A stretch of DNA of 64,000 bases from Ancistrus triradiatus (Eukaryota > Chordata > Actinopteri > Siluriformes > Loricariidae): assembly GCA_025084515.1 (NCBI GenBank), contig JAJAGP010001652.1:1-64000 (forward strand). Direction: 5' to 3'. Under the pieces are notes generated by a model. That model was not told the origin of the DNA, did no database searches, and worked only from the letters and a program-made list of their open reading frames with translations. A program made the position numbers and the translations under genes. The first letter of the stretch is position 1, and every line of letters starts with the position of its first letter. Positions 54,143 to 64,000 of this stretch are shown here, in pieces.

Positions 54143-55189
54143 CCGTGGGACAAAAAGTATTTAGTCAGCCAATGATTGTGCAAGTTCACCTACTTAGAAA
54201 GATGAGAGAGATCTGTAAGTTTCATCATAGCTACACTTTCAACAAAATGAGAAAAAAAGTCCAGGAAATCACATTGTAGGATAAAGAATTTAATTGTAAA
54301 TGATGGTGGAAAATAAGTATTTGGTCACCCACAAACAAGCAAGATTTCTGGCTCCACAGACCTGTAACAACTTCTTTAAGAAGCTCTTCTGTCCTCCACT
54401 CGTTATCTGTATTAATGGCACCTGTTTGACCTCGTTATCTGTATAAAAGACACCTGTTCAAAGCCTCAAACAGTCAGACTCCAAATTCAAAACCAAAGAG
54501 CTGTCGACGGTCACCAGGACAAAAATTGTAGACCTGCACCAGGCTGGGAAGTGTGAATCTACAATAGGCAAGCAGGTTGGTGTGAATAAATCAACTGTGG
54601 GAGCAATTGTAAGAAAATGGAAGACATACAGATGTCTGATAATCTCCCTCAATCTGGGGCTCCACACAAGATCTCATCCCGTGGGGTCAAAATGATTATG
54701 AGAACGGTGAGAAAAAATCCCAGAACTACATGGAGGGACCTGATGAATGACCTGCAGAGAGCTGGGACCAAAGTAACAAAGGCTACCATCAGTAACACAC
54801 TACGCTGAGAGGGACTCAGATCCTGCAGTGCCAGGCGTGCCCCCCTGCTTAAGCCAGTACATGTCCAGGTCCATCTGAAGTTTGCCAGAGAGCATATGGA
54901 TGATCCAGAAGAGGATTGGGAGAATATCATGTGGTCAGATGAAACCAAAATAGAACTTTTTGGTAAAAACTCAACTCGTCGTGTCTGGAGGAAGAACAAT
55001 GCTGCATCCCAAGAACACCATACCTACTGTGAAGCATGGGGGTGGAAACATCATGCTTTGTGTGATTTCCTGGATAGTTTTTCCCATTTTGTCTCTCATA
55101 GTTGAAGTGTACCTATGATGAAAATAAAAAACCTCTCTTATCTTTCTAAGTAGGAGAACTTGCACAATCAATATTTTTTTGCGCCACTG
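54143..55189 (+). pseudogene. Tc1 family F, second copy, internally deleted
   Basis: A 1,047-bp element flanked by TA (54141-54142, 55190-55191), with ends CGTGGGACAAAAAGTATTTA and the inverted AATATTTTTTTGCGCCACTG. The plus strand encodes the N-terminal half of the transposase: KIVDLHQAGK-like sequence, then APHKISSRGVKMIMRTVRKN, DLMNDLQRAGTKVTKATISN, HMDDPEEDWENIMWSDETKI and ELFGKNSTRRVWRKNNA. WSDETK contains the first catalytic Asp. After HTYCEAWGWKHHALCDFLD the sequence drops straight into the 3' terminal repeat, so the later D and E of the DDE triad are gone. Confidence 0.85.
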
Positions 55190-56814
55190 TAGGATCTGTT
55201 AGATGTGCAGATAAGACATGAATACATTTTGTTTCTTCAGTGTTATTCACTTGTGATTATATAATTATTATTTTACAGTATTCACAGACTGATGTCATTT
55301 CTGATACCTTGATGATATTTCCATGGTAACTAAACTGGTTATAAACCGTTTCTGTAATGATTGGACAGAACATTATAATAATGTAATGTTTTTCACTGAG
55401 AAATATGGGAAATGTGAAATAAAACAATCACTGACCCATTAGATCAATCTTTTGCAATTCTAGTCCTGGCTACCCTTTCTTCAGCACAGTACTGTGCAAA
55501 TGTCTTAGACCACCATTAGATTTGCTATTTTAGCAATGGTACAATGATCATAATATAACATACTGTCTTTGAATGGACCCAAAAATTTCAAACTTAGATT
55601 TGTCTCTCCATAATACTCTTTCCACTGATCTCCATTCCAGTATTTGTGAGCTTTAATATATTTTAGTCTTTTCACCCTGTTCCCCTTAAAAAGGCCATTC
55701 CTAATCAAGCTTCTTCGGACTCCGTAAGGGTCATCCTAATGAAACGGCCAGATTCTGATATTGCTCAAGTATAAGGGAAGGTCACATTAAATACTTGTCA
55801 CTGTTGCTTATGGAAACTGTTTTTTTCTGGGTTTTTTATTTTCTGGTTTTATTCTAATAAAGAGACTGAGAAATAATTATATATGGTTATTATACAATTG
55901 CTAAAATAATAAATGTGATCTTCCAGCTCTAAAATTCTCTATGCAGAAGTATCAAAGTCTTTATCATACCTTAGTGAAATCACCAGTGATTCAGGTCTTT
56001 AGTTTTGATATTCATCTTATTTCTCATGTTGAATATCGAAATAAGTATGGCAGTAAGTTGCTAGGTGTGGCTCTATTACATTTCAGGCTTTCCTGACAAC
56101 TAAAACAGGCCTTGTGTTACTAACAACATTGCAGGCTCAAGTTAGAAAAGGTGATTTTATTGGCAGGCTTTACTCATACACCAGTTTGTCCTATATGCAT
56201 TGTAAACTGTGTACATCCTTAAATAATTACCCAGTTTTAAATACAAAAAACAATGATGATGTTCTGCTATCCAAACACACTGTACCTGGTACTTAGTAGA
56301 GTCTGTTCTGTTCAGGACTGGAACTAAGAAACACTGCATTAGAGTCACTGCATTATTTTCATTTCTTGTTTATTATTGTTGTGTGGTATCACTTTGCACT
56401 CTGTGTCTGAGGTACGTTAACCTTTTCTGCAGAGTTTAAAAGATTGTTGGATGTATTCTGGCCAGATGTTCAGTGAAATTATAAAATTTTATTTCAGACT
56501 AGTTATAAAAAATATGATTATTTATGCCCAACTCCTTACTGTGTTCAGTCTTGGTAAGGTCTGTATTTATATAAGTTTTTTTTCACATCTAAAGACACTT
56601 GCAACATATTAATAATGTTCATAATGAAACAACCCAGTCTCTTGCTTTAGATATGGCATGGTATCATATCATAACATTTGAAAGACAATGAGGTTTTACA
56701 GCATATACCAGTTTAAGAGGCAGAGCAAGTAATAAATCTGGTCAGCAATACTCCTGGTTTATCATTGTTTATGGAATATCACTGTCTTTTGTTCTACTTC
56801 GTACATTGTACATA

Positions 56815-56816
<2 letters not shown>

Positions 56817-56866
<50 letters not shown>
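56817..56866. repeat. TA microsatellite
   Basis: About 50 bp of TA dinucleotides. The short ORFs with Tyr-Ile runs over it are artefacts. Confidence 0.92.
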
Positions 56867-56869
<3 letters not shown>

Positions 56870-56889
56870 TTCATATGTGTGTGTGTGTA

Positions 56890-57192
56890 TATATTTTTTC
56901 TTATCCATTTAATCTTGCTCAGGGTCACAGGAAAGGCACAAGGCGCAAGGCAGGAACAACCCTCGGCAGGGTGCTAATCCATCGTAGGGCACACACACTC
57001 ACATAGTAAGGGCACTTTGGAAACCCTCAATTAACCTACCACACATCTTTGAAATGTGGGAGGAAACTGGTATACCCAGAGTAAACCTACAGAGGTATAG
57101 AGGTACAGTCTGAAGTCAGGATCAAACTGGGGACACTGGAGCTGTGTGGTGACTGCTCTGACCACTGCGCCACTGCGCCACTGTGCCGTCCC
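56890..57192 (-). mobile_element. tRNA-derived SINE (minus strand)
   Basis: TTATCCATTTAATCTTGCTCAGGGTCAC, GGCGCAAGGCAGGAA, ATGTGGGAGGAAACT, GTCAGGATCAAACTGGGGAC (B-box region inverted) and CCACTGCGCCACTGTGCCGTCC (tRNA-like head inverted) are the landmarks of a very common fish SINE. The TA run beside it may be its tail. Confidence 0.78.
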
Positions 57193-57288
57193 TATGGTCA
57201 TTGCTACCATTGCTAAAACAATATTATATCTAGTCTAATGGTGGCCTAAGAATTTTGCACAGTACTGTATTTGTGATATTCCAGTTCT

Positions 57289-58360
57289 ATAGATATGGAC
57301 AAAAGTATCGGCTCACCTGCACATTACACCTACAGGAGTGTGTTCATTCTACACCCACAGGCATTAAAAAGGATATGGTCTCCCTTTGATGCTATAACAG
57401 CTTCTGTTTCTCTGGGAAGGCTTTGTACAAGGTTATGGAGTGTGTCCATTGTAATTTTTCCCCATTCATCCAGACGAGCATTTGTGAGGTCAGACAGAGG
57501 GCCTGGCTCACAATCTTTGATCTAGTTCATCCCAAAGGTGTTTGATGGGGTTGAGGTCAGGGCTCTGTGCGGGTCATTCATGTTCTTCCATACCAAACTC
57601 ACCAAACCATGTCTTAATGGACCTTGCTTTGCACACTAGGGCACAGTCATGCTGGAACAGAGTAGGCCTTCAGCAAACTGATATCACAAAGTTAGAAGCA
57701 TACAATTGTCCAAAATGTTGAAGCATTAAGTTTTCCCTTCACTGGAACTAAAGGTTCTAGACTAACCCTGAAAACGACCCCACAGCATTATCCCTCCTCC
57801 ATCAAACTTTACAGTTGGCACAATGCAGTCAGGCAAGTAACACCCTCCTGGCAGAACCATCCAGATGTCACTCAGAACATGTTTCCACTGCACCAGTGTC
57901 CAGCGTGCTTTACACTGCTTGGCATTGTGCTTGGTGATGTAAGGCTTGCTTGCAGCTGCTTATGTATGGAAACCTATGCAGTGAAGCTCCCGGTGCACAG
58001 CTTTTGTGCTGCTTTTAAAGCCAGAGGAGCTTTGGAACTCGACCCCGCTCGGTAACTTTACGGGTTGTGACACTTCGAAGCTGAGCTTCTGTGGTTTCTA
58101 AAAGCTTCCCCCTATTCAATAATATCAGTCACAGTTGATCGTGGAATATGTAGGAGTGAAGAAATGAACTGAGTTGTTGCAATTTTGACATCTTATTACA
58201 GTACCATGCTCAAATTCAGTGAGCTCTTTGTAACGAATCATTCTTTCACAAATGTTTATAAAGACAGACTGCATGACTAGGTGCACTAAGGCAATAAGAT
58301 TGAATGAAACACCTGAATGCAATGATGTAGAGGTGTGCTTTAGTACTTTAGTCAATATGG
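57289..58360 (-). pseudogene. Tc1-like transposon (family C) with decayed transposase
   Basis: Ends are ATATGGACAAAAGTATCGGC at 57293 and the inverted TTAGTACTTTAGTCAATATGG at about 58360. The minus strand carries the whole transposase in decayed form: HTH sequence near 58060-58150, the GGGIMLWGRF-like block at about 57790, the catalytic-region H-D region near 57660, the WDEL-like and NPIKHLWDEL-like blocks near 57520, and a C-terminal part near 57400. Family identity rests on long stretches such as CATCCCAAAGGTGTTTGATGGG and CATCAAACTTTACAGTTGGCAC. Many indels. Confidence 0.78.
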
Positions 58361-58449
58361 AGTATACTGTATGTGAAGTGACAAAGAGGCCACATTCTTC
58401 AAAATGGGAAACACGAGAAAACAAAATTCGAATTAGAGAAAAATGAGTT

Positions 58450-58920
58450 GCCCTTCGTAAGTCAACACTACAAAATAGCCATTTGCCCCAAAATGGCCAT
58501 TTATATAGCATGGCAACAGTTAAAAAGTTCCAATCAACTAAAACTGTCACAATCTTGCCTGGCAAGGACCCAAGTTTATTTTGCCCAGTTTACAGTGAGG
58601 TGGATGGAAAGAGAGGAAAACAATCCCCAAGGATCCCTGTTGGACAGTTACAGAGTAAAATAGCAGCTTGGGGTCACCAAGTCTCCAAAACTACCATCAG
58701 ATGCAACCTCCATGGCAACAGAGCATTTAGGAAAAATAATTTCTTGTCATTTCTTTGTCAAACTGTAGTTTTTGCTAAATGCTACTGGGACTTGGACTGG
58801 AGATGTGTTCTGTGGTCAGATGACATGAGCTGCAGTTAAAAAAAGGATGACTATGCTGAAAATAACTGGATGCCAACTTTTAAGTATGGTGGAGGGTCTG
58901 CTGTTTTTTTATTCATCTTT
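58450..58920 (+). pseudogene. Tc1-like transposase fragment (family D)
   Basis: The plus strand reads VKKFQSTKTVTILPGKDPSL, KIAAWGHQVSKTTIRCNLHG, LDWRCVLWSDDMSC and, after a frame break, PTFKYGGGSA. These are the second HTH, the first catalytic aspartate box (WSDD for the usual WSDE) and the glycine box. No terminal repeats were recognised. Confidence 0.7.
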
Positions 58921-59970
58921 ATCAGTGTTGTGTATATATACAAAACTGTCTGTATTATCTTATATGTCAATAATAGCCATGATAATAAATGTTACACATT
59001 GTTTGAATAAATAATAATGGCTTATACATATTTTTATTGTTCTTTTATAGGCAGTATTTTACAAAAACAAATAGGTCAAATCACTCAACATGTTATGGTT
59101 TTTAATTGCATGAAATGTTTTGAGTATACTCCCTTGAGAATCAACTGAGATATGTGTTCCTATAACTGGTCCAAATATTTAACTTTAACTGACCACACTG
59201 ACAGTAAGTGATAAAATCTATTCTGTGTGGCCATCAGTAGCAACTTTGACCTTGTGTGTGTTAGTATGTTTGTGCATAATATTTTTCTATATTGTTCTTT
59301 TCATATATAGCTTTCCTTTTCACTGTAATACATCATATCTGGATGAGAGTCCGAGGTGTGGCTTTAATACGTTGGATGGATGCTTACAGTTTCCACATTG
59401 ACTGTGAGCAACCCTTTAATGCCCTGGTTAAATCAGTTTGGGAAAGATAGGTTTAAGGGATGGGAAGGCAAGAGGAGTTTGAAAATAGAGCAGTGAAATG
59501 CTGAAAGGTGGAAATACACAGTCCTCTGTGTTTTCTGTGCTGCTGAAATAAAACCTGGCTCTCATGTCCAACAAGACACTGGCTATTTTTAGCTAGTGTG
59601 CAGTAGTTATTCCATGAATTATTTATGACTGAGGTTGCATCCAACCTCTGGACCACCAGAATACAACTACGGCACCACTGACATGGTAAGGGCAAAAGTA
59701 GATACGTTTGTGCTCATCTCTGCTAATTATAAAGAGGTCATGGCAAACAGAAAAAGACCTTGAATTTTGCTTTGCAATGACAACAATACCCTTCTGTGCT
59801 ACAATAATTTTTTCAAGTCAACTCAAAGTCTTGAGCGATTCTGCATTACACAACCACAATAGAACAGAGGCAGGTGTGAGGCAGTAGCGAAGAGCTTCAG
59901 CACAGCTCACAGCCTTGTGCTCCTGCTTCCTGCGGTCTAAAAGTTCTCCTGGATGAAGTTACCCTTTCCC
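58921..59970. other. 3' flank of KCTD16, nothing recognised
   Basis: Should contain the KCTD16 3' UTR immediately left of 59971. No clear AATAAA on the minus strand was assigned. No repeats recognised. Confidence 0.4.
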
Positions 59971-60443
59971 TCAAAGGCGATACTTGCGCAGAAGATCAGC
60001 TTGCCACATGTACTTGCGCTCTGGGAAGCGCTCAGGGATCTTGATCTTGCGAAAGTCTTGGATACACTTTTCCAGCTCTTCTTCCACACTTATCTTCTCT
60101 TTGGCAGGCCGCTTCTTGCTGCTGCTGCTGCTGCTAGTATCCCTAGAGCTTGCAGTGAGGGTGCGAAGAAGGTCACTCTTGCGCCGCTGTTCAGACTGTT
60201 GCTGTTGCAGTAGGTGAGCACTTGTTCTTTCTTTCTTGGAGGGTCGGTCGAGTGTCTGGACATGTGTTTGGCGGGTGACAGGGCCTCGTATGACCGTACC
60301 CTGTGGAGAACTTGCCTCTGATTGGCTCTCAGAGCTGGAGGTGGATAGCTCATTGAATGAGGTGCCACTCTCACCCTCACCCTCACCTTTGTGTCCCTTG
60401 CAGCAGCAGTCACAGAGCGGTGAGGACCAGCGTGATGGGCCAC
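59971..60443 (-). CDS. kctd16: Last coding exon of KCTD16 (or KCTD8-like), C-terminal H2 region
   Basis: A 473-bp terminal exon, entered after CTGCCTCTTTCAG (AG at 60445-60444). It completes a split codon with two bases, encodes 156 further codons and ends at TGA. It begins GPSRWSSPLCDCCCKGHKGE, passes through a Ser/Gln/Arg-rich linker (LLQQQQSEQRRKSDLLRTLT, SSSSSSKKRPAKEK) and ends EEELEKCIQDFRKIKIPERF then ERKYMWQADLLRKYRL. That terminus is shared by KCTD8 and KCTD16, which use it (H2 domain) in addition to their BTB/T1 and H1 domains. They act as cytosolic auxiliary subunits on GABA-B2 receptors and tune G-protein signalling kinetics. GRXCR2 as neighbour favours KCTD16; GRXCR1 is the neighbour of KCTD8. 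Upstream BTB and H1 exons are not in the window. Confidence 0.82.
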
Positions 60444-60554
60444 CTGAAAGAGGCAGATAAAACCCCATGTGAATAACAAAAGATACAGCTAACATTCTGC
60501 ACAGTCAAACCAAGTTACCTGAATATATCTCATCCTGAAAAAAGCTGTCCAGAT

Positions 60555-61170
60555 AATATATACACCCCTCCACAATTACTGCCACCCCTGGTAGAGATGA
60601 GTCACATTTATTGACACCCCCCACATTTAATACTTTGTACAACCTCCCATTGCCAATAAAACAGCGCTTAGTTTTCTACTGTGACATCCTATAAGATTAG
60701 AAAATTGTGTTGATCTGGTCATGTTTTGGATCATTTTGGATCATGTGATGACTCAGTTTTAGTTTCTTGGCAGTGGCAGATTGATTGTCATTTTAAATGT
60801 CCTAGTAATTCATGTAGTCCATGATGCCATTTACCCTAATGAGGTTCCCAAGGACATTAGAGGAAAAACAGCCCCACAACATTACAGACTATCCACCATA
60901 ATTAATACTAGGCATCAGGTTCTTTTCAATGTAGTCATTCTTCTTTTTACAACTTATCTTGGGTGTTTGTCGTTTCACTGGACCATAGTCCAAGCTCCAG
61001 TAGCATTTAACAAACTCTTGTTAAAAAGCTTGCATTTAGATGAAAGGAAAGACTTCCAAATAATCTGTTGGCATGGAGATGGCATTAAATGATCATTTTA
61101 GAGACTTGGTAAAAAAAGCATGTTACTTTTTTCAGTAACTGTCCAACAGAGATCACTGGGGATATTTTTC
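60555..61170 (-). mobile_element. Tc1-like transposon fragment in the KCTD16 intron
   Basis: ACACCCCTCCACAATTACTG, TTATTGACACCCCCCACATT, CAATAAAACAGCGCTTAGTTTTCT and AACAGCCCCACAACATTACAGA are landmarks of a fish Tc1-like family read on the minus strand. No continuous transposase frame remains. Confidence 0.55.
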
Positions 61171-62464
61171 TTTCTTTCTTATACTGCTGGCAAAATACAG
61201 GTATGCACCACAAAACGTCAGTTTAGACAATGTGTGTTTGCATATCCAAGGTCTGATAAGGTCAGAATCTCAGTATCTTAATTAAGTAGGCAATTAACCT
61301 AATTAAATGTATATATTACCTTGCCAGATACATTGACTGTACAGCAGTAGTAATGACACATGTAAGAGAAAGTTTTATGAAACACTTTTTATTAAGCACA
61401 TGCAGTATCAGCATGAACAGACTGAATGCTGAACAACATTTGGCTGGTGCTGCACTCCTTATAGATGCAGAGACAGTGATGATGAGCAGGTTGGAACGCT
61501 TGGGTGAATTACATGCACTTGATCTGTGCTTTTCAGATCTGTGTGTTGGTCAGTTGCAGAACACTTGAGAATTTGTTTCTATTTGTTGCAGAAAGTGGAT
61601 GAGTAAGGAGGGGCTGCACAAGTAAGTGAGCTGGCGGCACCTATACAGTGAATTTTACCCATGTTAAATAAAAAAATTGAGAATCAATATGTGAAGTAAG
61701 TGGTGATAGTAAATAAATCAGTATGGAACACACTGTGGTATATTGCCTATTCAATACCTGGTACACCACAGTATCCCATATAAGCTTAGCATTACTAAGT
61801 ACACAAAATTTAGAGCAGTAATTATTTGAATCAGACTTTGTTTAATAATTACGCCACTAAAAACACGTATGCTACTGTATCTGAGGAATGAAACATGAAA
61901 CAGTTCCAGAAAAATCTACAATAAATACAAAAGTATTACCCATTTTGCACATAAAAACAGATTAAACTTAACAACACCATGAAATGATGAAATGTGTGAT
62001 GTTTGTTTGCCCTTTAAAAAGGACACTGGGAGCTGGGAGAACAATTTCCAGTACGGTTTACCACACATTGTGATCCTTATAAAGCATATTACACAGGCCG
62101 TGTTGGCTCAGGGCTGTCAGTAATATATTGTGTATTTTTACGTGTTTTTTTTCTCCATTCTCACTAATCCACACACTGATCCATGTAAGATCTTTAATTA
62201 TGCAACTTCTGCTAATTTGCATGAATTATGTAAATGCTACACTGGGTGTCAAAAATGATTCACAGCATACATGATTGCTCTTGATTGGACCCATTAGCTG
62301 TCTATATGGATGTTTAGGTGTGTAATTTGGGAGCACACAGACTTAATTAAATGTATTATAAGAGATAATATGGTTGTTGTTGTGTGACTGTGACCATGTG
62401 TTTAGAATATGTCTAAAAGCCACCTGATGCCCATCCTTAGCAAATCGTAAAATGAAAAGTGTGT
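61171..62464. other. KCTD16 intron, nothing recognised
   Basis: No exon-like or repeat signature supported. Confidence 0.45.
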
Positions 62465-62735
62465 GGCATGGCAGGCATTTCTCCAGAGATTCCTAGTACA
62501 ATTCCTGGTCCGGACTCCACTTGTGTGAAATTTTCATGCTCTCCCTGTGTCCACATGGGCTGTCTCAAGCTACAGTGGTTTCCTCCCATGTTCCATGACA
62601 TGCTTTAGTTAAACTGGGTTCTCTAAAGTGTAACAGTGCGAGTAGGTGTGTATACATGCCCTGGTTCTTGCACTGTGCAATTGGTTAGGCCTCTGTATTC
62701 TATGACTCTGAATTGGACATAGCAGGTATGAAAAT
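62465..62735 (+). mobile_element. SINE copy (same family as 56.9 kb, plus strand), degraded
   Basis: GGCATTTCTCCAG head remnant, CAATTCCTGGTCCGGACTCC near the B box, GAAATTTTCATGCTCTCCCTGTGTCCACATGGG, AGTGGTTTCCTCCCATG and the tail GACTCTGAATTGGACATAGCAGGTATGAAAATGACTGAATG follow the family order. Confidence 0.65.
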
Positions 62736-63766
62736 GACTGAATGAAAGAGCATAAAAATAGCAATGGAGGTAACAAATTGTTACCGCCTTTTGCTACCTC
62801 CATTAATGTTAATTTGGTTATCAGCAAATTATGCATTCATAATAAGACTATTAATTATATAAAATTCAACAGACAAATTTCTGCAGTTCAAACTAGAATT
62901 ATAAATATACTTTTATAATGTGAAAAATCTGAATAAAGTTTTCAAATCAGTGTTCAAATGCAGTCATTACAAATGATTTTCTACTCAATTGGATGTTTTT
63001 CTTACTTAATTCGATGAATGTTCAAGTTCTATTGATTTTATCTTGACAGCCCTAGTAGTCAGCTGCCATGTGAAGTGTGATATGTTTTAACACCATTTTA
63101 CAGGGTATTACTGTCAGCACAGTTTTGAATAAAAGGCACACAATGTTAATTCACAGTCAGAAACCATTATAGGTGCTGTAATTCATTTCTCCTACAATGC
63201 TTAATTATTCATTTTCAGTAATTATTCTATACTGGTCAGGATCACAGTGGGTTCTGCAAATCACATCACAAATCATTCCATTATTTTGAGAGAGTAAATG
63301 ATTTTCCTTTTCTTCAGAATTCACATTTTCTCACAGAATTCACATTTTCATACGTATCTGTTAACTGGTAAGGCACTGATACTATTTAATTAATCATAAC
63401 ACATTTGTGAATTGCAAAACTCAGGTGTTATTGCAGAAGTTTTATATAATCGTGATTAGTGGTCCAGATTACCACACTAGGGACCATATCCTTTTTTGCT
63501 TTCCTATAGCTTTTCCTATAGCATTTTACTTTCTTTGAAGTAAAATGCTTAATGGTGCAGCTCATTTGGGAAGTTGGTTAACGTGACAGATTGTTGCGTT
63601 GTACAGCAGACTGCTGTGTATGGTGACTTCCTACAGTCACAGTGTTTGTGGTGTGTGTAGGAATGTTTTTTTCTCCATAAACAACTTAGTTTTCTAACTT
63701 TTTAACACCTATAAATAGATGATGATAAGATGTGTGCGTGTCTTGCCATACACATTCACAATATGT

Positions 63767-63829
<63 letters not shown>

Positions 63830-64000
63830 GCAGAATTACTAATTTACTGATTTCACCATTTCCGTATTCTGTCTTTTCTTATAAGGTCTACTGATTTAAC
63901 ATTTTATACACTGGAAAAGAAGTGAGATGCAGATTTTCAGGCAATACACATTCAGACCTTTTGTGTATAAGCACAGTTGTTGATTTATACCCAATTACCT
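62736..64000. other. KCTD16 intron with a long GT microsatellite
   Basis: An uninterrupted GT run of about 60 bp occupies about 63766-63828. The rest of this stretch has nothing recognised. Confidence 0.55.

Larger units (their letters stand above)
55487..57268 (-). mobile_element. Tc1-like transposon (family G) with terminal repeats far apart
   Basis: CAGTACTGTGCAAATGTCTT at 55487 is inverted at 57249-57268 (AAGAATTTTGCACAGTACTG), and TA follows the right end. Pairing continues through ACCATTAGA and TTTTAGCAATGGT. Interior sequence near 55600-55700 has decayed transposase on the minus strand (FKGNRVKRLKYIKAHKYWNG). The interior has gained a TA microsatellite, a SINE and unrelated DNA. Confidence 0.72.

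Noticed and set aside
1..64000. CRISPR arrays, bacterial operons or integrated viral genomes
   Set aside because: Tandem repeats here are microsatellites, LTR-internal arrays or Ser/Pro-coding units without spacers. All retroviral-type domains belong to LTR retrotransposons, and no envelope-like gene was seen.

Overview
The window is vertebrate, almost certainly teleost, nuclear DNA. It holds intron-split genes with GT/AG splice sites, two recognisable host genes, many Tc1-like transposons of the kinds common in fish, fish-type tRNA-derived SINEs, L2/Rex-like LINE remnants and several Ty3/gypsy families. The Tc1 and SINE content suggests an ostariophysan such as a catfish, but I cannot fix the species from sequence alone.

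Host genes. At the left end, GRXCR2 (stereocilia glutaredoxin-domain cysteine-rich protein 2) is complete on the minus strand. It has three phase-0 coding exons: 3406-3074, 2422-2180 and 1004-822, for 252 codons plus stop. At the right end, 60443-59971 on the minus strand is the last coding exon of a KCTD8/KCTD16-type GABA-B receptor auxiliary subunit. I call it KCTD16 because it lies next to GRXCR2; its BTB-coding exon(s) lie outside the window or were not recognised. The roughly 56 kb between the two genes contains no clear host gene, only one speculative 53-bp exon.

Mobile elements, left to right. 5.2-7.6 kb: Tc1 fragments, one a chimera around a piece of retroelement repeat. 8.1-8.7 kb: an L2-like LINE 3' end. 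10.2-15.2 kb: a Tc1 copy split by a young chromodomain Ty3/gypsy element of sushi/Tf1 type, with LTRs 3 differences apart in 330 bp, a self-priming signature, one stop in gag-pol and no integrase core. 16.9-20.1 kb: a gag remnant with a long in-frame Ser/Pro tandem-repeat ORF, then a solo LTR with target duplication. 20.3-27.1 kb: a minus-strand gypsy with tRNA-Leu-type primer site, carrying a nested Tc1 and a solo LTR nested in another LTR. 29.9-34.8 kb: Tc1 pieces, a large AT-rich inverted repeat, LINE 3' end, Ser/Pro repeats and a MITE. 36.7-38.6 kb: an L2-like LINE with internal tandem duplication. 40.5-46.5 kb: a full-length Tc1 relic, an unassigned DNA repeat and a minus-strand gypsy with two LTRs. 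46.6-51.1 kb: a LINE reverse transcriptase split by an LTR element with a perfect 5-bp target duplication, then a gag-protease remnant. 54.1-58.9 kb: four Tc1-type families and a SINE.

No bacterial operon, CRISPR array or new enzymatic system is visible. The most interesting signals are the self-priming signature of the chromovirus, non-autonomous LTR elements carrying 30/60/54-bp Ser/Pro-coding repeats, the long 30.4-30.8 kb palindrome, and the GRXCR2-KCTD16 linkage mirroring the GRXCR1-KCTD8 linkage.
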